Positions 54,803 to 64,000 of a DNA stretch of 64,000 nucleotides are shown here, piece after piece. Position numbers and translations under genes: made by a program. The DNA comes from Sphaerosporella brunnea (lineage: Eukaryota > Ascomycota > Pezizomycetes > Pezizales > Pyronemataceae). Every line of letters starts with the position of its first letter. Within the stretch, counting starts at the first letter, position 1. The notes beneath the pieces are model-generated. The model saw nothing but the letters and a program-made list of their open reading frames with translations, was not told the origin of the DNA and made no database searches. The stretch spans positions 1 to 64,000 of the forward strand of contig VXIS01000111.1 in NCBI GenBank assembly GCA_008704415.1, in the 5' to 3' direction.

Positions 54803-55240
54803 TAGTGATCGACACGAGTCAGCCGGAGTCAGTTCGTCCGATTCCCAGGCTCGGCTCGCGGGCTCCATCTGCTCTACCATGGCTCGAGCCACGCTCGAGC
54901 CGTCCGATTGTTTCACATGATAATCAGGGGCACAGGGTCATACTAGCACGGCCACTGCGCTCCGGGGCGGGGATTTACATGGTATATAGGTTTGATATCC
55001 ATACAGATGACTCTCAGAGGTCCAGCATCCATGAAGAGCGGTTCAGAACAGCCTCGGAAGCTGAATCTGCGGCCTCCGGGGCGTCATCGTTGTGCTCAAC
55101 ATCTGATTCGGTATCCACCTTGGTGCCAGAATCACCGTCTTCAACGGAGTCCACGCTTTGCTTTCCTGCGACTTGCTCGCAAAACATGATTCTTCTTGTG
55201 GAGAAAAAGGCGATGTAAGTTGAGATCCGGTGCACGTTGA
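54803..55240 (-). mobile_element. Internally deleted hAT derivative (TAGTG-end family)
   Basis: The left end TAGTGATCGACACGAGTCAG is followed by GGCTCGAGCC-type repeats (54850-54905). The minus strand encodes an N-terminal piece (ISTYIAFFSTRRIMFCEQVA, matching TSHYMAFLYARKIIFRKEVP of the intact transposase). It then passes straight to the acidic C-terminal tail (VEHNDDAPEAADSASEAVLN, matching QSDHDAAEGADSDAEAVLD). About 700 residues are missing. The right end is not found. Confidence 0.7.
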
Positions 55241-55880
55241 GGGCAGGGCTGCCAATAGAACGGCCAGTCCGGGGTTCGGCGAGTTCTGAACCCGTTTGAA
55301 TGAAACTGCCTTTTCAAATTGAGGCCCGTTTGGACCAGGCATTTTGGACCGAGATCCAGGTGCCCACGGGCACCTGATGGGCTGCGTGACCTGCAGGCGC
55401 CCACCGGGCCCGCCAGGCATGCGAACTATCTACTATTGTTTTAAATGACAAAAGAACCCCGAGAAGGCGTAAAACTGAGTCCCCCACAACCTGCAATTAT
55501 TCCGCCCAAAAACCAGGAGTCATTCCATCTCCGATGCATGAGTTTCCAAATTTCCCGCGCGGAAATGAGACCACCACATGAATACGTCCTCGGTGACTAG
55601 CGAAACTGCACGGCACGCAAACACCCGTAGACGGTGTCCCAGAATACCGATAACCGGACAGGGATGCCGGGTTTTCGACCACTTGGTGCGTTCGGAGATT
55701 GCCCCGTGATTGGCACGATCGACATATCTGCACTGCCGGAACCCCCAGACGCCGGTCAGGCATCCAGACATTGACAACGTCGCCCGGAGCCTATCCGACA
55801 AGCGCGACACGCGCCCCAGGCTGGCCTACTTCGTGGGGCCTCGTTTGCCCCGCGGGCCGGCCCGTCTATTGGCACCACTG
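55241..55880. other. Spacer, possibly gypsy-derived at its end
   Basis: No supported gene. 55700-55900 may include the region before the integrase core (PARLLAPLATSA), in broken frames. Confidence 0.3.
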
Positions 55881-56205
55881 GCCACCAGCGCTGGCGGCGG
55901 ATAAACATCGACTTCATCACTAAACTTCCATCCACTGATCAGGGTAATGACACGGTTGTCATCATTATCGATGCGTTGACAAAACGAGCCCAGTGGATAC
56001 TGTCACAGCAGAGCTGTTTGCAGAGCTGTTTCTGGATGCGTACGTGCTACTGAACGGACTACCTGATAGGATAATCTCTGATAGAGATGTATGATTCACC
56101 GAGACATTCTTGAGGACCATATGGCTGCGTATAATACTCACCGGCGAGCGTTTGCCGAATTTCATGCTCTGACAAACGGACAGGCAGAAAACGCTGACTC
56201 AATCA
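55881..56205 (+). mobile_element. Ty3/gypsy retrotransposon integrase fragment
   Basis: Frames read INIDFITKLPSTDQGNDTVV and IIIDALTKRAQW. After a shift near 55990 they read VTAELFAELFLDAYVLLNGL and PDRIISDRDV, then a TGA, and later RRAFAEFHALTNGQAENAD. This follows the integrase core order (MDFIT.LP, DR.TK.AH, D....G.P..I.SDRD..FT, FH..T.GQ.E). No LTRs or reverse transcriptase are seen. Confidence 0.8.
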
Positions 56206-56460
56206 TAGCGGACCTGTCCAAACGAGAGACCATCTACTTACGCCATCAGAACGCTGAAATAAAGAACAAGCGGTACTATGGAAGGCGGCGGCTGCGGCCA
56301 CCAGGGAGAGGAAAAACCTCGGAGGGGGCAACAAGAGAAAGGAAGACCAGAGAGGGAGAAGACGAATACGTCAGTCAAGGTCTTGCTATCAGACGAGCGC
56401 TGCACCCAAGCGGTTTTGACCTTTCTGAGCAGCACCAAAGTAGGATTATGGGTGGGCTAA
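56206..56460 (+). mobile_element. LINE ORF2 3'-terminal fragment
   Basis: Reads DHLLTPSER*NKEQAVLWK, then TSVKVLLSDERCTQAVLTFL and SSTKVGL, with a stop replacing a probable Trp. It is the same type as 44203-44433. It directly abuts the gypsy fragment, so a LINE copy probably inserted into it. Confidence 0.55.
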
Positions 56461-58019
56461 TCCCAATAGCGTTGCCTTGGAGTGCAAAGACCTTATACCC
56501 CCTTACACCAATTTCCTGTTTGCGTACGTCTAAATGACGCTCTTTCCTTTGTACCTTTTGCTTAGGCGTTTCACCCCCAGAGTAGGACTCGAGCCTAGGG
56601 ACAGTATGTAGCTTCTCCCTTATGTCATGGCAGCATGCGACCGAATACATTATGATTGAAACAAAACAACTGAAGGTGGTGGGTTCTTTTCAGTACAGCT
56701 AGAATGAACCTTTGCGGAGGGATTAGTCAATCAGACAACTGCAGCGGACATTGTAGCGTGGTGAGTGCGCTGGCAGACTCTGGTATGCGCTCTTGGCCTA
56801 AGACATCCAATGCTGAATGCGATAAATCCTCCCTTGGCTGTGCAGCTAATCTCCTGTGTCCTCAACGCAATCGAAACACCTTGCAACCCACTTAGAGCCT
56901 TCGAACATGTGCTGTTTCAACAACCATGACCATAAAATGATCGCGAGGCGGGTAATAAAAAACATCAACACTATTACGGAGCCTGGTGTAAATAAAACCG
57001 AGCCGACGCCACATCTGCCCATCCGGTGCCTTTCCACAACTTCCGGGTCAAGGGGGGGATAGTCAGCGTCACGACGAAAAGCGTGGGCAGCAGGCTATAG
57101 TCACTGAGTGGCCTCAAGAGTTCAAGCCACGTGACGGTGGATCTTGTCCGTCACACCTTCACAGTCTACGATCAACCTCCTTGGATTAACCCCTCAATAG
57201 GAGTCACGCCGCGATATCATATAGCGTTCGTGCGCAGCGCACCGGCATTGCTGCGCAGCTCGACCCATCGGTCCTGCCGGCTTGCCCGAACCCCCAGCAA
57301 CTGGTGCGCGTAGATGGTTGCGACTTCACCTATGGTTGCTTGTTTGCAACTGAGTATATAAAAATTTGGGTTGCTAATGGGCAGAGTCGCTGGGCTCAGC
57401 AGCAACTACATATAGCTTTCCTCGGTTTTCGCTTCTCTCAATCCACCGGCAGAAGCGTTGTTTTTCGTGTGGTTGAAGATGTACAGATGACGTATTGTCG
57501 AAAAGTTTAAGGGCCGTAGGTTCTGAGTGTAGATATTAATTACTTGCTCCGAAGTCAAAGACACAGGCAGAAATCCCGTGGGCCTGACATGCCCGCATTC
57601 CGCTAGGTTGGGGCGGGTGTGCTCGACAGTCTGGGCGTGGTGTCTCCGTGGTGATAAACCATAGGGCTTGCGGGATAAAGGCGATCCCTGAGGAGTTTTC
57701 CGCAGGAATACACCCACGCGGCAAAATTGAGAGGGCAGCATGACGGGATATCGGACGGCAGCGGTCCCCAGAAAAGATTAAGGGTGCCACACGATTCAAC
57801 GGCTTCGGCAGTCCAACAGTCTGATGAATTCGTGCGCGGCGGCCAATCGCTCATGTGGTGTGCGTGGTATATGCTCGGTTGGAATATGCGTCCTCACACG
57901 ATGTCACCAGCCTTTCAATGCTTTGACTCCGGGTCTGACTTTCCAGATAGACTGGTAACTCTGCACACGCCGTTTTTTGTATTAGAAGCGCGCAGAATGT
58001 GACCTCGTTAAATCTGCTT
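56461..58019. other. Gene-free stretch
   Basis: Overlapping short frames only. Nothing recognised. Confidence 0.3.
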
Positions 58020-58164
58020 GTCCCATACCGGTTCCGGCATTGGAGGCTGGAGCCGAAGTTCGATCTTTGCTGGCTCCGCTCGGCTCATTGAGACAAGTGG
58101 TGATGAGCCGAACCGGCGTGAGTCTACCCCTCGGCTCCGCTTTGCAGGCTCATGTCCATCACTA
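58020..58164 (-). mobile_element. Isolated hAT end
   Basis: Ends in GGCTCATGTCCATCACTA, the inverse of TAGTGATGGACATGAGCC, preceded by several GGCTCCG/CGGCTC motifs. It resembles the ends at 32202, 34973, 54803 and 61901. No coding part. Confidence 0.5.
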
Positions 58165-59739
58165 GTCGCTCATGTCTATCTTTGTGGACACCTTTCTTGA
58201 CATCCGTCCACTTGCAAATCCTTTTGCCTACCCACTCACAAGCGGTCTGGATCTTTTGTCTAAAGCATCTTTTGCAATTCCGGCTCTCTGCCAGCGTCCG
58301 GCAATACTTCTCAACGTTTGTGCAGGCACCTCAATCATCCATCATGCATGTTGTATTTGCACAGCGGTCTTGCATACTCCAGGGTATTTCTCCGGGGTTT
58401 GAATATCAGGATATAGCTTACCTTTATGTGATCCACGAAACCTCCTGCGCACGAATTCACCTTGCAGCATCAAACTTCTTAAGCGAATATCCTGCGACTG
58501 CAGGAGACAGTTCTGTGCAAGTCTTTTTGCAGCCATCCAGGCCCGTCTCGAGTAGCTGTACACATATAGAAGCCTTGGCTTGCATATGCCAGGCATAATC
58601 ATGTCCTGGTAGGCGCATTCAATTTGAGCCGAGTCGCTTGTTTATGTCACATGGCGTAAAAATGTGTTAGCCAGGGCGTGCGGTGGAAGCATTTTTAAAT
58701 TGAAGCCATATCCGATCTAAGCATCCGGATTTTTTTTTTATTCCGGCCGCGTGAGTAAGTCTTTTGCTTCAGCAACATCCTACCTTTGTTCATTTCCGAC
58801 TTTATCCTGTCCAATTCCCTGTTCCCCCACTTGGCTTAGGTCTGGGATTACAGGCTGGGGGATTTGCTGTGATGCAGGCTGCGCGATTTGCTGAGATTCA
58901 CGATCAGCCCCAGCGAGACGTCGTCGCTTGGCACCAATAGCTGTCACTTCTCGTAATCTGATGAGTCTTTTACTCACTCTCACCATTGCTAGTGATGGCC
59001 ATTGATGATAGTAATTTCAAGAGTTTAGGTGGCCTGGGACAGCCAATAGTGTCGTGGCAAAAGCGTCCCAATGCTCCATCCCAATCTCACTCTTAATGTG
59101 CTTGTGATATTGGGCTCGTGTTGAGTTTCCAACACTAGCCTCCGGGGTCAAAGCGCGCTTTTCCACATGTAGTCTTAAATGTTCCGGCCCACTGTCAGTC
59201 TGAAGCAGTCCATTACCTTCAACCCCTCCGCGTATCCCTTTCAAAAATCGTCTTTGCACGGTTCTGAAACCAGTTCCGTGTGATCTCAATTCCCATCTCT
59301 CAACGTGCAGTCCAGACACTCTTCCATTATAGCCACGCCACTCTTCTTCCCCTGCACTTCCTCCGACTGTTCTCCGGAGCATCTACGATTTCCTTTTTAT
59401 CCTGCCTTGAATTCCGCGGTTGTGAGTCAGTAAATCCCATCAATGTGACTGCTCTCCGTCATGATATTCTTTTCAAAACAATGCCCCCTTTCGCAGTTGT
59501 CTTTCACTCCGTAATCCAATGCCTGAAGGCTTTCTTCGCATGTTATGTTTCTCCGCCAATGCGCGTCCCCTCATGTCTTTGTGTGATTCTGTAAGTGGAG
59601 GACGGCGCTGCACTGCCTCTGCCGCTAGTGGAAGCGGTCGAGAGTTCGCGCAGGAGGCACCAACGCGGATTGGTTCGTGGCCTTGATGTCGGGGCCGTGC
59701 CTCTTTGTACCGGATGCGATGTCGCCGCTACGGCGTGCC
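58165..59739. other. Gene-free stretch
   Basis: Minus-strand frames 59017-59382 and 58780-58986 are read in order. The first is basic and coding-like (MEHWDAFATTLLAVPG); the second has AKRRRLAGADRESQQIAQ. They might be parts of one decayed gene. No domain is recognised. Confidence 0.25.
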
Positions 59740-60618
59740 CAGTGTTCCTCACAGTCTGGTCCGACCAGTCCTGAGCGCGGACCCGGACCTGGACCACATC
59801 ATGCAGTCCAGTCCAAGAGGCTGCCCTGGACCAATCAGTGCTTGGAGGGGTAAGGACTGGACGGCCTGCACGCGATCCAGTCCACTGGATACTTCTAGCG
59901 GAGTAATGTATTACATAAGGATTTTATATACAAAGCGCGTCCTCAACACCCATAAACCAAACTGTGTCCTCCGCACGCTCCAAAAGTCCCTTATGCCTCG
60001 CCTCCATCAAGTTGCCGGATACAGAGCGCAGTTAGCATGTCCTCAAGTTATGTAATCTCAGCATGGCTCGCGCTAATAAGCCCATCCCGGTGCCAACCTT
60101 TCAGCCACTCCAAGTCGTTGACAGCTTCGTCACTCAGCTGGCAACGACGGTCGTCAAGGGTGATTTCTGCGCTGCTGAAGACCCGTTCTGGCTCGCCGGA
60201 CATGGCGGGTTTTGACAAAAAATTCGAGCGCCATTTTGGCGAGGTCTTTCCACTTAGGATTAGTTCTTTTGGGGCCCAGTATGCAATCACATTCGTGGCC
60301 GCCTCCGGTTCAAGCGGTGGTTCTTCTTGATAACTCTCCAAGACATCTCGCCGGTCTGCCTGTTGATGTTCGACGGCGGTTGTTTTGCAACAGCGGAAGA
60401 TGGCAAAGATAGAGAATTTTTTTTCTCCGGGGCATGTTCGCCCTCCTTGACTCGCACCGCTCGCTCACCGCATATTACATAAGTCTGGACTGCAGACCGA
60501 CCCAGTCCACGGCAATTTGGACCAGGCCGTCCGGTGCGCTAGAAATCACGGACTGGGTCCTTGCAACCCTCGTGATCGCTATGGGTTCATATAGTGCGGT
60601 TACCTGCTGCCGATGAAG
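59740..60618 (-). mobile_element. hAT remnant, CAGTG-end family, second copy
   Basis: The left end CAGTGTTCCTCACAGTCTGG and next 150 bp match the inverse of the right end of the element at 2161-3306. The minus strand at 60048-60341 encodes AYWAPKELILSGKTSPKW, KPAMSGEPERVFSSAEITLD and WLKGWHRDGLI, the hAT C-terminal dimerisation segment. The far end is eroded; the boundary near 60618 is an estimate from weak similarity to 2180-2330. Confidence 0.75.
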
Positions 60619-61900
60619 CGCTGCAGTCCAGTGCTCATCAACATTCGCCATGGAGTAACGGTAAAGATCTTTATTTTTTATTGTCGTGCGTCTCCTCAAA
60701 CGATAACAAGCCCACCAAAACTTCTATGTGTTGGAAAGCAAAAGATCAACCAGCGCCCGAGGACCATCCGGGTAAGTAACGGAGTCTCTACGCTGTGGGA
60801 TCAATCCCCAAGCTTGCTAGGCTTGTAACCCCGCGGAAGTCGGGTAACTACCGATGAACCTACCGATTTCACCGGGAATTGAACCGTCATCCTTCCGCGC
60901 TCATGGTTTCATATGGCGTGCGTCCATCCAACTACACCACGAGCATCTGGGCTGCAATTGTGTCGGTTAAGAAGATTATCAACCACAGCACTACCAAATG
61001 CGGGTTCTGCTATCACTCTATATATGGTTCTGCAGCAGCAATGCCTGGGTAACCGCGCCAATCTTTGGACTTGGTGGTCACAACCTAGGTTTTCGACGTC
61101 GCAGGAACAATGTTCAACCAAGCGCACCGCCACCCAGGATCAATCCGACCGGTGGGGATAGGAGCGTGCGGCACGTTAGCGCTCGGCACCGGAGGAGCGC
61201 CCACACGGTCCAATCGATGACTGAATCCACAGTTACATCATGTTGCAGATGGTGAGCTTTTCATTCAAAGCGCGTTCAAGGGTCAGAGAATCTGCAGGCC
61301 CGTGCCCCCCCCGCATGGCTGGCCGGCGGACGGCCAGCGTCGAGGGTGTGTGGCAACGTGATACACTTCGACACGCAGTCCCACTCGAACGTCAGAAAGA
61401 ATCATCTGATTTGGCCGACCAGACAGATAAAAGTGCTGGGTAATATGAAAATCGAGCGAACCATGCGTTTCGATTGAGGCAAGGGACTAGACAATTCATC
61501 GCCATCGAGGAACCGTTGTGATGACGCCTTAAAACTCAATAAGTCATGAGCTTCACAATTTCGTTGATGCCCAGTCTCGTGAAGCTAATCCATCAGCTAA
61601 TCCGGCGTTCCCGCCGCGGATCGTTGCTGATCAACCAAACAGCCTGCGATTTGTGGGTCGGGCAGGGTGCTCGCGCACTGCTGCTGTGGGATACCTAAAG
61701 ATCCGCCGAAATTGTTTTTCAAGGTTCCTATGAAATGGTGGTGATCCTGACGATCCCTCGATTGCGTGTCGAATTCATATCTGCGGCTTTGGCCTGCATC
61801 CTGGCTGTTCGAGTCTGCGATGCTCGATGTGAGAGGCCGGCTGGTATTCTATGAGCAGTGTGAGACGTTGAACGCCAGCAGGGTGTGCATTGTCTCCATA
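60619..61900. other. Gene-free stretch
   Basis: No supported gene. A tRNA-like box pair on the minus strand (60875-60939) is discussed under rejected items. Confidence 0.35.
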
Positions 61901-62035
61901 TAGTGATGAACACGAGCCAGCTTGGATCAATCCTCAAACGTCGGCTAGAGCTGGCTCGTCTCGTAGAGGGATCCGCTTTGGGAAAGCTCGAACTGCAGCT
62001 CGAGTTTCTCTGCTTTGCCACACTTTATACGCCGT
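61901..62035 (+). mobile_element. Isolated hAT end
   Basis: TAGTGATGAACACGAGCCAG and the following 130 bp align with 32202-32340, including GCTCGTCTCGTAGAGG and the GCTCGAG-rich subterminal part. No transposase coding is attached. Confidence 0.6.
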
Positions 62036-62782
62036 GCCGGAGGACATGATCGCCAAGGTGGACCACGTCACCCTCTCCGTCCTCGTCACGATCGCAGAAT
62101 CTATGATCTTCGGCTTGGGTTTTGGGGGGTTACATGCATCCATCGAGGTTCTTGCGTTACCGTGGGTGCTTCCACCAAAGAAAAGATTTGTGACGGCGAT
62201 GTACATGGTGGCGCCGCGGGCAACGCAGCAAACCAGCGTTGTATCCCTCGAATGACTGGATATTGGGCTATCTGCACGCATGGGATCCCACATTTCCGTC
62301 CCGGCCCGCCTCGTTATGTGCCCAGGAATTTGCGCCAGCGAAACTGTCAATCAGCGGGGGATGTCTCCGCCAATACTCTATGTTCAGGTATGATGACGGA
62401 AGGCGAACAATTCCACGTCAGAGCACATGCAGAAGTGGTACAGAACCAGCAGTACACTTATAACCTTTACAGGTTTTAGTAGCACGGTTCACGTCCGGTC
62501 GCAGGCGTGCCCGCGAAGAATCAAGATTGGGTCCGATATTCACATCGCTACTGGTGATTAGCGACCTTTGACGTGTTGCATCACGCTGTCGTAAAAGAGA
62601 GGATCTGGAGCAGACAGGAGGAGGCCAAAGGTACTTGTATACGGATGGGTAACAGGTAATGGAGCGCAGCTGGGGCCGAGCGGAGATCTAAAGCTCTACG
62701 GAGCTCCAGCATACAGTCATCGGCAAATTTGATATGACTACTGCAAGTGAACATCCGTGTGGTGACCGCACCGCGTGCAGTC
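62036..62782. other. Coding-like but unrecognised stretch
   Basis: At 62044-62255 (+) a frame reads TLSVLVTIAESMIFGLGFGG, a hydrophobic membrane-like segment, and 62239-62463 (+) is open in another frame (NDWILGYLHAWDPTF). These may be exons or scraps of a real gene, but splice sites do not join them convincingly. Confidence 0.25.
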
Positions 62783-62825
62783 ATTTTGTTCGTTTTAATC
62801 ATATTGCATTCGGCCGCTTGCGGCC
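62783..62825 (+). repeat. Dispersed short repeat, second copy
   Basis: Matches 43968-44010 (TTTTGTT.GTTT.AATCATAT and ATTGCATTCGGCCGCTTGCG). Confidence 0.65.
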
Positions 62826-63027
62826 ATGGCAGAGAGACTGGGCTACGCCTTAGGACGAAGCCTACTACTGGGGCCTGCGGCTCTCTTATGGAAAGAAAAT
62901 CAAGGAAATCGCAAAAAGTATACAGAAAGGACTGTGTTTCGCCCCCTCTTCAACCCCGCACGTTTGGAGCCCGCTGCTCCCTCTCCTTCCCCTTCCCCTT
63001 CTCCTTCCCTTTCCTCTTTTCCCCCCT

Positions 63028-63543
63028 ATGGGCTTGCGAGGCCTGTGCGTCTTGGTGTCAGCGGCTTGGCCTATGAAGATGTTGAAGCTCACACCGCCGC
63101 CTCGAACCACTTGGGCCCAGGACGGGACGCCCTTCCCAGTAGGTTGTGTTGCCGTGCGGGCCGAGGGCCGCGTGCGTGGCGACTTCGAGCTGACGCAGGA
63201 CCCCGTTTGGCCGTGGTGCAACAGGCTGCCTGAGGCGTCAGATGTTGAACGAGCATTGGACCTTGAGCTGCCTGCAGGGCCTGACGATGAGGATCTTGAC
63301 CGGCCACCGGAGCCTGAACCAACTGCGGACGATGGCGATCTTGGACGAGCATCCCTTGACCCTGGGCCAACTGCTGACCCCGAGCATGAGGATCTTGACC
63401 AGCCACCGGACACTGAACCAACTGGGATGCTCATCCAAGATCCGCATGGTCAGCTTGACCCTGACCTGCCTGCAGAGCCTGACGATGCGGATCTTGAGCG
63501 ACCACCGGACCCGGAACCAACTGCTGACCATGCGGATCTTTGA
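63028..63543 (+). CDS. Acidic Pro/Asp/Glu repeat protein (171 aa), tentative
   Basis: The frame starts after a long pyrimidine tract (62971-63018). The first 75 residues are mixed (TWAQDGTPFPVGCVAV, DPVWPWCNRLPE). From about residue 78 an imperfect 15-residue acidic repeat (DDEDLDRPPEPEPTA) recurs about five times to the stop at 63541. After that TGA the repeat continues in the same frame (ELTADPHDEGLARGM), so the stop may be secondary. No family is recognised. The opposite strand is also open as Ser/Arg-rich repeats, so which strand is coding is not certain. Confidence 0.35.
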   Translation: MGLRGLCVLVSAAWPMKMLKLTPPPRTTWAQDGTPFPVGCVAVRAEGRVRGDFELTQDPVWPWCNRLPEASDVERALDLELPAGPDDEDLDRPPEPEPTADDGDLGRASLDPGPTADPEHEDLDQPPDTEPTGMLIQDPHGQLDPDLPAEPDDADLERPPDPEPTADHADL

Positions 63544-64000
63544 TGAGCATCCTTTTACCCTGAGCTAACTGCTGACCCTCACGATGAGGGTCTTGCACGA
63601 GGAATGGCTGGAGTTTCGGGGCGTGCGCGTCAACGTCCAGCGAGTATGCAGGGTCGGTGACCAGACCGACGTACTGCAGCGCTGATCACACACTCACGTA
63701 GTAGAAGAGGATCATGCTGCGGTGATTTTCAGCAGGATTCAACGGCCGGGGGAGGGGAGCTTACTGTGGACCACTTCGCATGGCTCCAAGGCGGTTGCTA
63801 AGAGAGTCGATCTGCTCAGGCGACGCGGCTGCTACGTCGCCGTTCAGGACGAGCTGTTGCGCTTCGCGAGCCTGTTGCGCCGTCTCGTCTTACCGTTCAT
63901 GTTGGCAAGTGCTGGTGCGCGATGGAGGTGGTGGGGGGATAGTTTAGTGCTGTGCACGGGTCGGGGCGTCCCGACGGGGCACGGGGCGCGATGGGGCGGC
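63544..64000 (+). other. Coding-like sequence running off the right edge
   Basis: In another frame 63581-63660 reads RVLHEEWLEFRGVRVNVQRV. A GTGACC donor-like site, a GCTGATC branch-like site (63682) and a TAG/AAG acceptor near 63700-63708 could splice to an open frame to 63950 (AAVIFSRIQRPGEGSLLW, VAVQDELLRFASLLRRLV). A partial gene cut by the window edge is possible. Confidence 0.3.

Noticed and set aside
60875..60939. tRNA gene on the minus strand (A box TGGTGTAGTTGG, B box GGTTCAATTCC)
   Set aside because: Both internal promoter boxes match, but the T-stem does not pair (GACGG against CCCGG) and no acceptor stem can be formed. It could be a tRNA-derived SINE scrap or chance; a tRNAscan-SE or SINE search would decide.
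1..64000. CRISPR array, bacterial operons or phage genes
   Set aside because: No regularly spaced repeats, no Shine-Dalgarno-led gene strings, and clear eukaryotic introns, snRNA and transposons.

Overview
This looks like a eukaryotic, almost certainly fungal, and most likely basidiomycete (Agaricomycotina-type) chromosome segment. The signs are short introns (53-63 nt) with GT...CTAAC/CTGAC...AG signals, a FunK1-type fungal kinase, an F-box/ankyrin gene, a U2 spliceosomal RNA gene and dense hAT, pogo-like, Ty3/gypsy and LINE debris. There are no bacterial operons, CRISPR arrays or rRNA genes. The organism cannot be named from the sequence. The window is gene-poor, resembling an accessory or subtelomere-like region where transposons have inserted into each other.

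Layout. 1-3.3 kb: a 265-residue gene of an unrecognised two-module family, then a small hAT remnant with terminal inverted repeats and a target duplication. 3.3-10.1 kb: no supportable gene. 10.1-14.4 kb: a pogo-like fragment beside a decayed hAT copy, which has itself been hit by a complete, apparently intact 2,977-bp hAT element with perfect 8-bp duplications. 14.7-17.7 kb: a pseudogene of a fungal protein, then a divergent protein-kinase gene. 19.5-21 kb: hAT debris and a dispersed repeat. 23.3-26.6 kb: two more members of the two-module family (one spliced, one broken by a TGA) sharing a promoter cassette. 29-38 kb: decayed relatives of that family, a 455-bp hAT MITE and several hAT remnants. 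38.8-40 kb: an intact F-box/ankyrin gene whose leader exists as an orphan copy 10 kb away. 40.3-42.1 kb: two pogo-like copies in inverted orientation. 43.2-43.5 kb: a 75-bp coding-length minisatellite. 44.2-44.8 kb: a U2 snRNA gene next to a LINE 3' fragment. 51.3-53.6 kb: a FunK1 kinase broken by one in-frame stop. 54.8-62 kb: hAT, gypsy and LINE remnants. 63-64 kb: an acidic repeat ORF running to the edge.

The genes do not form an obvious pathway. The most interesting content is the unrecognised two-module family. Three loci carry both modules: one is probably intact, one intronless and probably intact, and one carries a stop. Up to three further decayed traces exist, and two loci share promoter elements at almost identical spacing. 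This is consistent with a lineage-specific family expanding and dying in repeat-rich DNA.
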